Source of the DNA: Oscillatoria princeps RMCB-10
GTDB lineage: Bacteria; Cyanobacteriota; Cyanobacteriia; Cyanobacteriales; Oscillatoriaceae
Direction: 5' to 3'
Assembly: GCA_019359235.1 (NCBI GenBank)
Contig: JAHHHT010000005.1
Location: 289,810 to 353,809, forward strand
DNA length: 64,000 bases
Part shown: piece after piece, positions 1-7,205 of the stretch
Position numbering within the stretch: position 1 is the first letter of the stretch
How the letters are laid out: the number at the start of each line of letters is the position of its first letter
Position numbers and translations under genes: made by a program
The notes under the pieces: model-generated
What the model saw: the letters and a program-made list of their open reading frames with translations, nothing else
Databases searched by the model: none
What the model was told of the DNA's origin: nothing

Positions 1-1
1 G

Positions 2-37
2 GATGGCTACGACTACCAGCCGTATCGCTGCTTTTAA
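2..37 (+). CDS. Possible 3' end of a gene running in from the left edge
   Basis: Reading from base 2, the last eleven codons before a TAA at 35-37 give DGYDYQPYRCF, an aromatic-rich tail that looks like a real protein end. Nothing else of the gene is visible. A weak hairpin (CCCCG 45-49, CGGGG 61-65) follows. The family cannot be named. An MBOAT acyltransferase upstream would suit the SGNH-like neighbour, but that is a guess from family context, not from sequence. Confidence 0.3.
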   Translation, partial: DGYDYQPYRCF

Positions 38-114
38 GCCAAAACCCCGTACAATGCTAGCGGGGAGCAAGTCGGGCCTCAGAAGCGGGCTTGCCGCTGC
101 CGGCTGTAAGATTG

Positions 115-185
115 TAGCGGCTCTCAGTTGGATGACCTATGGCCCAGAAACCCGGTTTCTTAAAGAAACCGGGTTTCTCAGTACC
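115..185. repeat. Long copy of the dispersed AGAAACCCGGTTTCT palindrome
   Basis: Two 15-base arms, AGAAACCCGGTTTCT (146-160) and AGAAACCGGGTTTCT (164-178), each near-palindromic and inverted to one another around TAA. About 30 bases to the left and a few to the right also match, in inverted orientation, the copy at 40271-40338, so the repeated unit is about 70 bases and not just the palindrome. The rest of 186-367 holds short AAATCTCAAATC-like repeats and no gene. Confidence 0.85.
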
Positions 186-367
186 TCAAAAGTCGGTTGG
201 GGAGGAGGGCAAGAACCGTCGAACACCCGGATAAGTCAAAACGCTCAGTCAAACGGAAGGGAAACTCAACCTAAAATCTAAAATCCAGAATTGATTTCTC
301 CTTTCAGTTGTTAAAGAATAATCGGCTGTCCTCTGAAATCTCAAATCTCAAATCCCTATTGACCGAT

Positions 368-1837
368 ATGCCAGTATCAAGCCACCTCAACTGTTGGGCT
401 GCCAGCGTGGCTGCGTGGGCGCTAGCCGTTGGCTGCGGTTTCTATGCCAGCCGCGCCACCGCCGCCACACCACCGTCCGGGCCCGCAGTGGCCGCTTCTG
501 TAACCGTCGCGCAGCAAACCGATCCCTACAGTGAAGGGATCAGCAGGGCCACGAGGGCTGCCAATCTGGCCCGGTCTGCGAAAACTCCGCTGGAATGGAA
601 TCAAGTAGCTGTAGCGTGGCTTGAGGCTGTTGCTTGGATGCAAACCGTCCCCCCGGGCAGCCCCAAACGAGCCATCGCGCAGAAGAAGGTCGCTGAATAT
701 CTGCGGAACTTTTCCGCAGCCCAAAAAAAAGCAGCCGTGCTGGATTCTCGGCTGCCCTTCGCCACGTTTGGCAGCGATTTGCTCGACCAGCAGTTGCTGC
801 TTTATCTGTCCTACTTGGAAGCTGTTGGCCCGCCCGATATCCTGATTGTGGGCAGTTCCCGCGCCTTGCAGGGCGTCGATCCGCAAGCCCTCAAGCAAGC
901 CTTAGCCGCTAAAGGCTACAGGGGGCTGGAAATCTTTAATTTTTCGGTGAATGGGGCGACTGCCCGAGTCGTAGACTTGAAGCTGCGAGAGCTGTTGAGC
1001 GAAGATCAGCTGCCCAGGCTGATTCTGTGGGCTGATGGGGTGCGGGCTTTTAATAACGGTCGTGCGGACAGGACTTACAAGGGGATTGTCAGTTCCCCCG
1101 GCTACGAGCAGTTACAGGCTGGAATCCGCCCCAGCCTCACATATCTGTCAGAAGCTACCGCTGCCGGCCCATTGCCGCCGGCAGATGCAGGTTTACCTTC
1201 TTGGCAGGCTGGGCTTGCGCCATTTACCCGGCTGGCCAACTATTCCAAGGCAGCATCTGTGTCCCCTCGTTTTCTGGGCGCAGAGTCCCCTCGTTCCGGG
1301 GCGTGGCGGGACGCGCCCCTACAGGTCGGAAACGAGAACAGTCAGGCTGAGGCTCAATTCACTGTCGCACAAGCCACGAGTCGGGAGAGGGCGCTGTTTA
1401 ATGCTATCGATGCCAATGGGTTCCTCCCCGTGTCCGCCCGCTTTAGTCCAGGCACCTACTACCGGCAAAATCCCAGAGTGGCGGGGCAGTTCGACGGCGA
1501 CTACGCATCCTTTAAGCTGGGGGGCGAGCAAGCCGCAGCCCTCAATAACGTTGTGAGTTTCACCAAGTCGCTCAACATTCCCCTGGTTTTTGTCAATCTG
1601 CCCCTCACCCCGGACTACTTGGACGCAAAGCGCCGGTCGGCTGAGCAACAATTCGTGCAGGATATGCAGCGCCGCGCCAAACAAACAGGTTTTATCTTTC
1701 GCAACCTGTCTCAGCGGGAGCTGACTCGGAATGAGTATTTTGCTGACCCCAGCCACATCAACCGCTATGGGGCGGCGGCTGTGTCTCGCCAGCTGGCCCA
1801 AGACCGGTCAATTCCCTGGCCCAGAACTCAGTCCTGA
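368..1837 (+). CDS. SGNH-hydrolase-like protein (DUF1574 type), exported
   Basis: A 489-residue protein with an N-terminal hydrophobic segment (about residues 10-35) that looks like a signal anchor or signal peptide. The centre has ILIVGSSRALQGVDP, the block I serine motif of SGNH hydrolases. The C-terminus has ADPSHINRYGA, the Asp-x-x-His block. Such proteins often accompany MBOAT acyltransferases in polysaccharide O-acetylation; here that is inference only. The ATG at 368 is preferred over a TTG at 308 because the extra codons lie in repeat-like AAATCTCAAATC sequence. Around 1255-1330 the frame passes through DNA resembling intergenic repeats (RFLGAESPRSGAWRDAPLQ), an apparent in-frame insertion. 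The last 30 bases overlap the 3' end of the convergent kinase gene. Confidence 0.7.
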   Translation: MPVSSHLNCWAASVAAWALAVGCGFYASRATAATPPSGPAVAASVTVAQQTDPYSEGISRATRAANLARSAKTPLEWNQVAVAWLEAVAWMQTVPPGSPKRAIAQKKVAEYLRNFSAAQKKAAVLDSRLPFATFGSDLLDQQLLLYLSYLEAVGPPDILIVGSSRALQGVDPQALKQALAAKGYRGLEIFNFSVNGATARVVDLKLRELLSEDQLPRLILWADGVRAFNNGRADRTYKGIVSSPGYEQLQAGIRPSLTYLSEATAAGPLPPADAGLPSWQAGLAPFTRLANYSKAASVSPRFLGAESPRSGAWRDAPLQVGNENSQAEAQFTVAQATSRERALFNAIDANGFLPVSARFSPGTYYRQNPRVAGQFDGDYASFKLGGEQAAALNNVVSFTKSLNIPLVFVNLPLTPDYLDAKRRSAEQQFVQDMQRRAKQTGFIFRNLSQRELTRNEYFADPSHINRYGAAAVSRQLAQDRSIPWPRTQS

Positions 1838-3220
1838 GCAAATCCCTGACTGCCGCTTTGCCAATTGGGCAGCCGATTCGGGGGCGGGCTCGCCACGGTC
1901 GGGCTGATTTACGGGAATCACGATCACAAATTCTGCCCCCTGTCCGGGGGCGGAAATGCAACTCAGCTTGCCGTGGTGTTTTTCCACCACAATCTGCTGG
2001 CTGATAGACAGCCCCAACCCCGTGCCTTTGCCCACTGCTTTTGTCGTGAATAATTGGTCAAACAGCTGAGAGCGCACCTCTTCTGACATTCCGATTCCGT
2101 TATCTTTGACAGAGATGGCAACTGTTTCGTTTTGTTTCCCCACAGACGTGCGGATTGTAATTTGATTGGGATTCGCTTTAATTTCTTGGTAAGATAGCTC
2201 TTGACTCGACTCCTCTAGGGCGTCAATAGCATTAGCAATCAGATTCATAAACACCTGATTGAGCTGACCGGGGAAGCAGTTAACGGGAGGTAAGTCACCG
2301 TATTCTTTGATGACCTCAATAGCGGGGCGCTTGTTGTTCTCTTTCAGCCGGTGCTTGAGAATAATTAATGTGCTGTCGATGCCTTCGTGGATGTTGCAGG
2401 CTACCTTCGCCGAGGTGTCCGCACGAGAGAAAACTCTCATAGAACTGCTAATCTGGCGCAGCCGGTCAGTTCCCTCTTTCAGCGTTCCAATCATTTTTGG
2501 CAGGTCTTCTTGGAGATACTCCAAGTCAATCTCTTCGGCATGTTCCTGAATCTCTTCTCCCGGATCGGGAAAGGCGTCGCGATAGAGTTGCAGGTGCTGC
2601 AGGAGGGCTTCAACATACTCCTGAGCGAGGTTTATGTTGCCAGATATAAAGTTGACTGGATTGTTTATTTCGTGCCCGAGTCCCGCCATTAGCTGGCCGA
2701 GTAAAGACATTTTTTCCTTCTGCACGAGTTGCAGTTGAGTCTGCTGGAGTTCTTTCAGAGATTGAGCAAGTTTAGCTGTTCGCTCTGCAACTCTCTGTTC
2801 CAGGAGTTCATTTTGCTCGGCGAGTCTTTTAGTCATGCCGCTCAATTTTAAATGCAGCTGGAGCCGCGCCAGCACCTCTTCCTGCTGAAACGGTTTAGTA
2901 ATATAATCTACGGCTCCCAAGCGCAGACCTTTGACCTTATCTAAGGGGTCGGATAAAGCTGTCATAAAAATTACTGGGATGCTCTCAGTAACATCAGAAG
3001 CCTTCAGCCGTCGGCAAGTTTCAAACCCGTCAATCCCCGGCATCATAACATCGAGTAAAATGAGATCGGGTGAGGCTTGTTGCGCTTTCTCAATGGCACT
3101 TTCCCCACTTTTGGCCACTAGCACCTTATAGGCGCATTCTTTGAGAAAGTCAAACAGCACCTTTATATTGGTGGGGTTATCGTCAACTATTAAGATCGTT
3201 TGTGTTTGCCCGGTTTTCAT
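1808..3220 (-). CDS. Receiver-domain histidine kinase (REC-coiled coil-HisKA-HATPase)
   Basis: A 470-residue cytoplasmic signalling protein. Residues 6-125 form a receiver domain with ILIVDDN, the phospho-acceptor Asp in LILLDVMMPG (about residue 56) and the conserved Lys in YITKPF. A coiled coil (about 130-165) leads to the phosphoacceptor His in GLGHEINNP (about 182). The ATPase domain shows the N box NQVFMNLIANAIDAL, DNGIGM and GKGTGLGLSIS. There is no membrane segment, so it probably takes phosphate from, or signals beside, the CHASE2 kinase encoded just upstream: stop TAA and this ATG are one base apart, with GAGGG just before the start. It closely resembles the kinase half of the protein at 33404-35392. 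Convergent 30-base overlap with the SGNH-like gene. Confidence 0.9.
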   Translation of the reverse strand: MKTGQTQTILIVDDNPTNIKVLFDFLKECAYKVLVAKSGESAIEKAQQASPDLILLDVMMPGIDGFETCRRLKASDVTESIPVIFMTALSDPLDKVKGLRLGAVDYITKPFQQEEVLARLQLHLKLSGMTKRLAEQNELLEQRVAERTAKLAQSLKELQQTQLQLVQKEKMSLLGQLMAGLGHEINNPVNFISGNINLAQEYVEALLQHLQLYRDAFPDPGEEIQEHAEEIDLEYLQEDLPKMIGTLKEGTDRLRQISSSMRVFSRADTSAKVACNIHEGIDSTLIILKHRLKENNKRPAIEVIKEYGDLPPVNCFPGQLNQVFMNLIANAIDALEESSQELSYQEIKANPNQITIRTSVGKQNETVAISVKDNGIGMSEEVRSQLFDQLFTTKAVGKGTGLGLSISQQIVVEKHHGKLSCISAPGQGAEFVIVIPVNQPDRGEPAPESAAQLAKRQSGICSGLSSGPGN

Positions 3221-3221
3221 T

Positions 3222-5999
3222 TTAATCCCTCAAGTACGGCTCTATCAACTTCACGATTTTTTGGTCTTCAAACTCTTCTGCCAATTGTAGCACCCTGGCT
3301 GCAAAAGACCGGTATTTGGCGTCCAGCTGGCTGAGCCTGCTGGCTTCCCGCTCGACAGCTTCAATATCGCCAATCTGAGCGGCTTGATACAAAACGAGCA
3401 GTCTCTCTAAGGGGGGGGCTACTATTTTTTCGTCCTTCCTACTTTTTTCTTCTTTATGTCTTCCTCCTTTTTCCTCTTTTTCATAAATCCATTCCAGTTG
3501 CAAATATTTCTGCAACTGCTCAAATAACTCAGTAGCTTGGACGGGTTTGGGCAGAAAGTCACTGCAACCGGCTTGCCGGCTACGCTCTTTGTTAAAATTC
3601 ACCACGCTGGCGCTGGAGGCGATTGCCGGCACGTCTTTGAACGGCGGCAAAGAGCGCAAATGCCGCACCATCTCAAAGCCATCCATCTCTGGCATGACTA
3701 AATCTATTATAATCAAATGGGGGTTGAACTCCGCCACTAAGTCTAAACCCTCTCGCCCGCTGCCGGCTTCGGCAAGTTCAAACCCGACGGGTTCTAACAA
3801 ATTAACGAACACTGAGCGATTTTCGCACCGGTCATCAACCACTAAGATTCTTTGTTTCTCACCTCTGTATCCAATGATGCTGCTTGCGGGTGAGTCAGGG
3901 GCAGACTCAATGCAGTTTAAGGATTCCGGCAAATCGGCATCGAACCAAAAAGTGCTGCCGGCTCCTTTCTGACTGCTGACTTCGAGCTGGCTCCCCATCA
4001 TGTTAACAATTTTTTTGCTAATCGCCAATCCCAAGCCGGTGCCTTCCGCCTTGCGGGAGCTATCCCCGACTTGCTCAAAGGGCAGAAATATCTTGTCCAG
4101 CTGTTCGGGGCTCATGCCGGTGCCCGTATCTTCAATTTGAAACCGAAGTTTGTAAATTTTCCCCTGTCCGCTTTCTTGTGGGGCGCGGCTTTCCAGGACG
4201 CCCACTTTAAACGTCACGCCTCCGGTTTCTGTAAATTTTATGGCATTGCCCAGGAGGTTAATTAACACTTGCCTCAGCCGTTTTTCGTCGGCATATAGGG
4301 CAGCCGGCAGTTGATTGATCTCTTGGAAGGTAAAAGCAATTTCTTTTTGTTCAGCCTTGATTCGGCACATTTGGGTGACGCCCTGCAGAAAAGAAGGAAA
4401 ATGAAAGTCTTTCGGGTAGAGTTCCATTTTCCGGGCTTCTATTTTGGAGAGGTCTAAAATATCGTTAATCAGGTTCAGCAGGTGGGAGCCGCACTGCTCA
4501 ATGATGCGGACGCTATCGCGCTGCTTGCCGGCGAGACTTTTGTCCCGCTGCAGGATTTGGGCGTACCCGAGGATGCCGTTGAGCGGGGTGCGCAGTTCGT
4601 GGCTCATGTTGGAGAGAAATTCGCTTTTGGCTGCGCTGGCGGCTTCGGCGGCTTTTTTAGCGATTTCCAACTCTCGGGTGCGCTCCTCTACTTTGTTTTC
4701 CAGGGAGAGGGAGTATTCTTCTAATTGCGCGTTGGCTTTTTGTAATTGCTCGTTAGCGAGCTTTAATTGATACTGGTTGTGGTAGCTGGCGATCGCAATA
4801 GCCGAGGCGCAAGCCGCCACCAGGGGGGACACCACGGGAATGACCCAACCAGAGAGAAAGGACAGATAGGAGATGCTGGTGAGAGCTAACCCTGTGAGGA
4901 AGGCGCTCGGTACTGTGCCGGCAAAAAATGAGTTTTTTCCCAAGATCCGCACCCGCAGGAGCATGCAATTAACTGCGGTGCCGGTAACTGACCAAGCTAA
5001 AATCCACAGCCAGTTTAGATGATTTGGCCAAACTCGCAGGAGAGGACGCCCATCTATTGCTGAACTCAATATCTGGCTGCTTATATTGGCGTGAATGGCG
5101 ACGCCAGGTGTGGGTGATGGAGTCTGGAAAAGTGTGCTGCTGTAGGGGGTTTGGAAAAGGTCGTTGAGGCTGGGCGCTATTGGGCCAATCAAAACGATGC
5201 GGTCGCGCATCAATCCGGGTGGGATTCTGTTTTCCAGCACGTCAGTCATTGATATGCTGGCAAAAGGGCACGGTTCTGTCTCGCTTCTGCAGCCAACGCC
5301 GCGATAGTTCAATAAAATTTGGTAGCCGCCGGTATCGCCCCTGACATAGCCTCCTTGATTCCGCCTCAAAGGAACAAATACAGCTTTTCCTAACTTCAAC
5401 TGATTGTTGCCTAACGGTTGGGGAGTAATGCCCTCGGCTTTTAAATACATTAGGGCCAGTTGCGCCGCCAGACCCAATTTAATTTTCCCGTCCGGGGTGC
5501 CGGCAGAAATCAGGGCGCGGCGCACTTTCCCGTCGGCATCCAAGACCATATCAGCCATCCCCACTTGCCCCAGTTCGCCCAGAGTTGGGGCTGGGGCGAC
5601 AGTCTGTCCGAGCGCTTTCTCAACGCCGATTAAGTTCGGTGCGGACTTAAACGCCGCAACTAATGCCTGATGACCGGGTTCCACCGGCAAATCTCGATAC
5701 AGGTCTAAGCCAATGGCTCTCGGTTTCTGGGCTTTGACTTTCTCCAGCAATTCAGCTATCACCCCATCGGGAAACGGCCATTTCCCAACGCGAGTGATAT
5801 CCTTTTCACCAATACTGACAATCGCAATGCGCGAGTCCGCCGGCTCAGCTTGGCGCAGGCGAAAAAACTGGTCGATGGCTGTCCATTCCAAGAATTGGAA
5901 CAGCCCAAAACACTCTCCTAGTATAACGAATGCTGCCACACTTGGCGGGGTGACGAGTGCCCCCCGCCATTTCCAAAGCAGTTTTCCGATTTTCAGCAT
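3222..5999 (-). CDS. CHASE2 hybrid histidine kinase
   Basis: A 925-residue membrane sensor. One N-terminal helix (about 18-36) is followed by an extracytoplasmic CHASE2 domain (about 40-325) and then three hydrophobic helices (about 330-410), the usual CHASE2 topology. Next come a coiled coil, HisKA (SHELRTPLNGILGYAQIL, His about 465), HATPase (INLLGNAIKF, GTGLGLAISKKI) and a C-terminal receiver (ILVVDD; Asp in LIIIDLVMPEMDGFEM, about 766). A lysine/glutamate-rich linker precedes a 60-residue tail (AAQIGDIEAVEREASRL...) also found at the end of the kinase at 24258-27440. The ATG shares its A with the TAA of the DUF928 gene, implying translational coupling. Ligand unknown. Confidence 0.92.
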   Translation of the reverse strand: MLKIGKLLWKWRGALVTPPSVAAFVILGECFGLFQFLEWTAIDQFFRLRQAEPADSRIAIVSIGEKDITRVGKWPFPDGVIAELLEKVKAQKPRAIGLDLYRDLPVEPGHQALVAAFKSAPNLIGVEKALGQTVAPAPTLGELGQVGMADMVLDADGKVRRALISAGTPDGKIKLGLAAQLALMYLKAEGITPQPLGNNQLKLGKAVFVPLRRNQGGYVRGDTGGYQILLNYRGVGCRSETEPCPFASISMTDVLENRIPPGLMRDRIVLIGPIAPSLNDLFQTPYSSTLFQTPSPTPGVAIHANISSQILSSAIDGRPLLRVWPNHLNWLWILAWSVTGTAVNCMLLRVRILGKNSFFAGTVPSAFLTGLALTSISYLSFLSGWVIPVVSPLVAACASAIAIASYHNQYQLKLANEQLQKANAQLEEYSLSLENKVEERTRELEIAKKAAEAASAAKSEFLSNMSHELRTPLNGILGYAQILQRDKSLAGKQRDSVRIIEQCGSHLLNLINDILDLSKIEARKMELYPKDFHFPSFLQGVTQMCRIKAEQKEIAFTFQEINQLPAALYADEKRLRQVLINLLGNAIKFTETGGVTFKVGVLESRAPQESGQGKIYKLRFQIEDTGTGMSPEQLDKIFLPFEQVGDSSRKAEGTGLGLAISKKIVNMMGSQLEVSSQKGAGSTFWFDADLPESLNCIESAPDSPASSIIGYRGEKQRILVVDDRCENRSVFVNLLEPVGFELAEAGSGREGLDLVAEFNPHLIIIDLVMPEMDGFEMVRHLRSLPPFKDVPAIASSASVVNFNKERSRQAGCSDFLPKPVQATELFEQLQKYLQLEWIYEKEEKGGRHKEEKSRKDEKIVAPPLERLLVLYQAAQIGDIEAVEREASRLSQLDAKYRSFAARVLQLAEEFEDQKIVKLIEPYLRD

Positions 6000-6847
6000 T
6001 ACTCCTGTCCGGAGAGGGCAATTTCTGTTACGGCTTGGTTAGCGATAGCTCCCAGTCCCACCTGCTCTAGCAGCTGTCTCCACTGGGCGGCTACGGTTGA
6101 ATCACTGGGTTGCTTTTGCCTTAATTCGGCTAGGGTTGCCAGGGTATCGTACCAAACCCCCTGGGCTCCGTACAGCTTGACAAGTTCCAGAGACGCTCCC
6201 AACTTTTGCTTGCTGAGCATTTCTGGAGCCGGTTCAACTCGTTTAACCCACCCCGTTACCCCAGAAGTGTCCGCTCGCAGTCGCTTTCCGCTTTCGGTAA
6301 CGATAAAAAACCACTTGTAGTTCTTGCCCACCTCTAGTTCCGGTGCCGCTTCCGGTAGTTGGAAGCTGACAATCCCCCCACTTCTAGGAATCTCGATTCT
6401 AGTCTGGTAGTGGGGGTTCTGGTTTTCGTCTTGCAGACTAAAAAATACCTGTTTTCCCTTGCCGGTCTGCGCCGGCGGAACGTAAACAAAAAACGTCGGA
6501 CGTGCCGCTACTGTTCGCCCGATGTTCGTTTCTGGCATCAGGGCGACGAGCGAGGCGGCATCTCCCCGGCTGGCTGCTGCGGTCGAATCGCTCGGGGCGG
6601 CGTCGTCGGGAGGCTGAAATGTCCCCTCCCCACGGGACGCTCCTCCTGTCGAGTCTTTTGGTGCGGAATCTTCCGGCGGCTGGAATACTTGGCTGACAAG
6701 CACCGGGCCCGATAGGGTCTGACCTGCCATTTCAGGAGATGACCGCGCCTGTACCGGCGAGAGCAATCCACCACCGAGCCCCAGGGCACCGGCTAGAGTG
6801 ACTGAAGCCAGCTTCAGAGGAATTGACCCGTTGCGTTTAGGAGTCAT
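5999..6847 (-). CDS. DUF928 secreted protein
   Basis: A 282-residue protein with a signal peptide (about residues 10-40, ending near VQARSS). After it come two proline/aspartate-rich near-repeats (VFQPPEDSAPKDST and TFQPPDDAAPSDST), then the DUF928 core with FFVYVPP, VFFSLQDENQNPHYQT and YKWFFIV. DUF928 proteins are cyanobacterial, of unknown biochemical role, and are often encoded beside CHASE2 and CHAT genes, as here. The ATG at 6847 is chosen over a TTG five codons earlier because GGAGAG lies about nine bases before it. First gene of a three-gene operon (TAATG overlap with the CHASE2 kinase). It may act in the periplasm as a partner of the CHASE2 sensor domain; that is inference. Confidence 0.85.
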   Translation of the reverse strand: MTPKRNGSIPLKLASVTLAGALGLGGGLLSPVQARSSPEMAGQTLSGPVLVSQVFQPPEDSAPKDSTGGASRGEGTFQPPDDAAPSDSTAAASRGDAASLVALMPETNIGRTVAARPTFFVYVPPAQTGKGKQVFFSLQDENQNPHYQTRIEIPRSGGIVSFQLPEAAPELEVGKNYKWFFIVTESGKRLRADTSGVTGWVKRVEPAPEMLSKQKLGASLELVKLYGAQGVWYDTLATLAELRQKQPSDSTVAAQWRQLLEQVGLGAIANQAVTEIALSGQE

Positions 6848-7205
6848 AAACAAGCTCTCCAAAGACTTTTCTTTATTAGTTTACCATTGCTCTTTCAAAA
6901 AAGATCCGTATTCTCCCTTAATTAATGTTGCTCTCGCACTACTTTATAAAAAATTTATATTTAGTTGGGCAAGTTGTTCTAAGTCTGCCGATTTTGTAAG
7001 GCAGGGTTCCGTCAGCTATGATATATATCAGGGCCTTTGGGAATTTTGTTATTTAAAATACACCCGGTTGCGAAAGTTTTAGTTAACATTATATTATGGT
7101 TATGTAAAGAAGTTTGTATTCTCTGATACTCTTTGAGCGGGAATACCTCCTGAAGGGGGTTTGGGAAGCAGTGGGGTGCGGCGGGACGCACCCCACAAAG
7201 GACAG
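6848..7205. other. Intergenic region with hairpin after the CHAT gene
   Basis: About 360 bases between the CHAT and DUF928 genes. The clear structure is a perfect 10-bp stem, GTGGGGTGCG (7171-7180) with CGCACCCCAC (7187-7196), just past the CHAT stop codon; it lacks a T-run, so terminator activity is uncertain. The AT-rich remainder (6880-7140) should hold the promoter of the DUF928-CHASE2-kinase operon, but no clear -35/-10 pair stands out. No gene seen. Confidence 0.6.

Noticed and set aside
3..281. 92-codon plus-strand frame at the left edge
   Set aside because: It runs through the dispersed palindrome (ETRFLKETGF is just that repeat translated) and has low-complexity composition.
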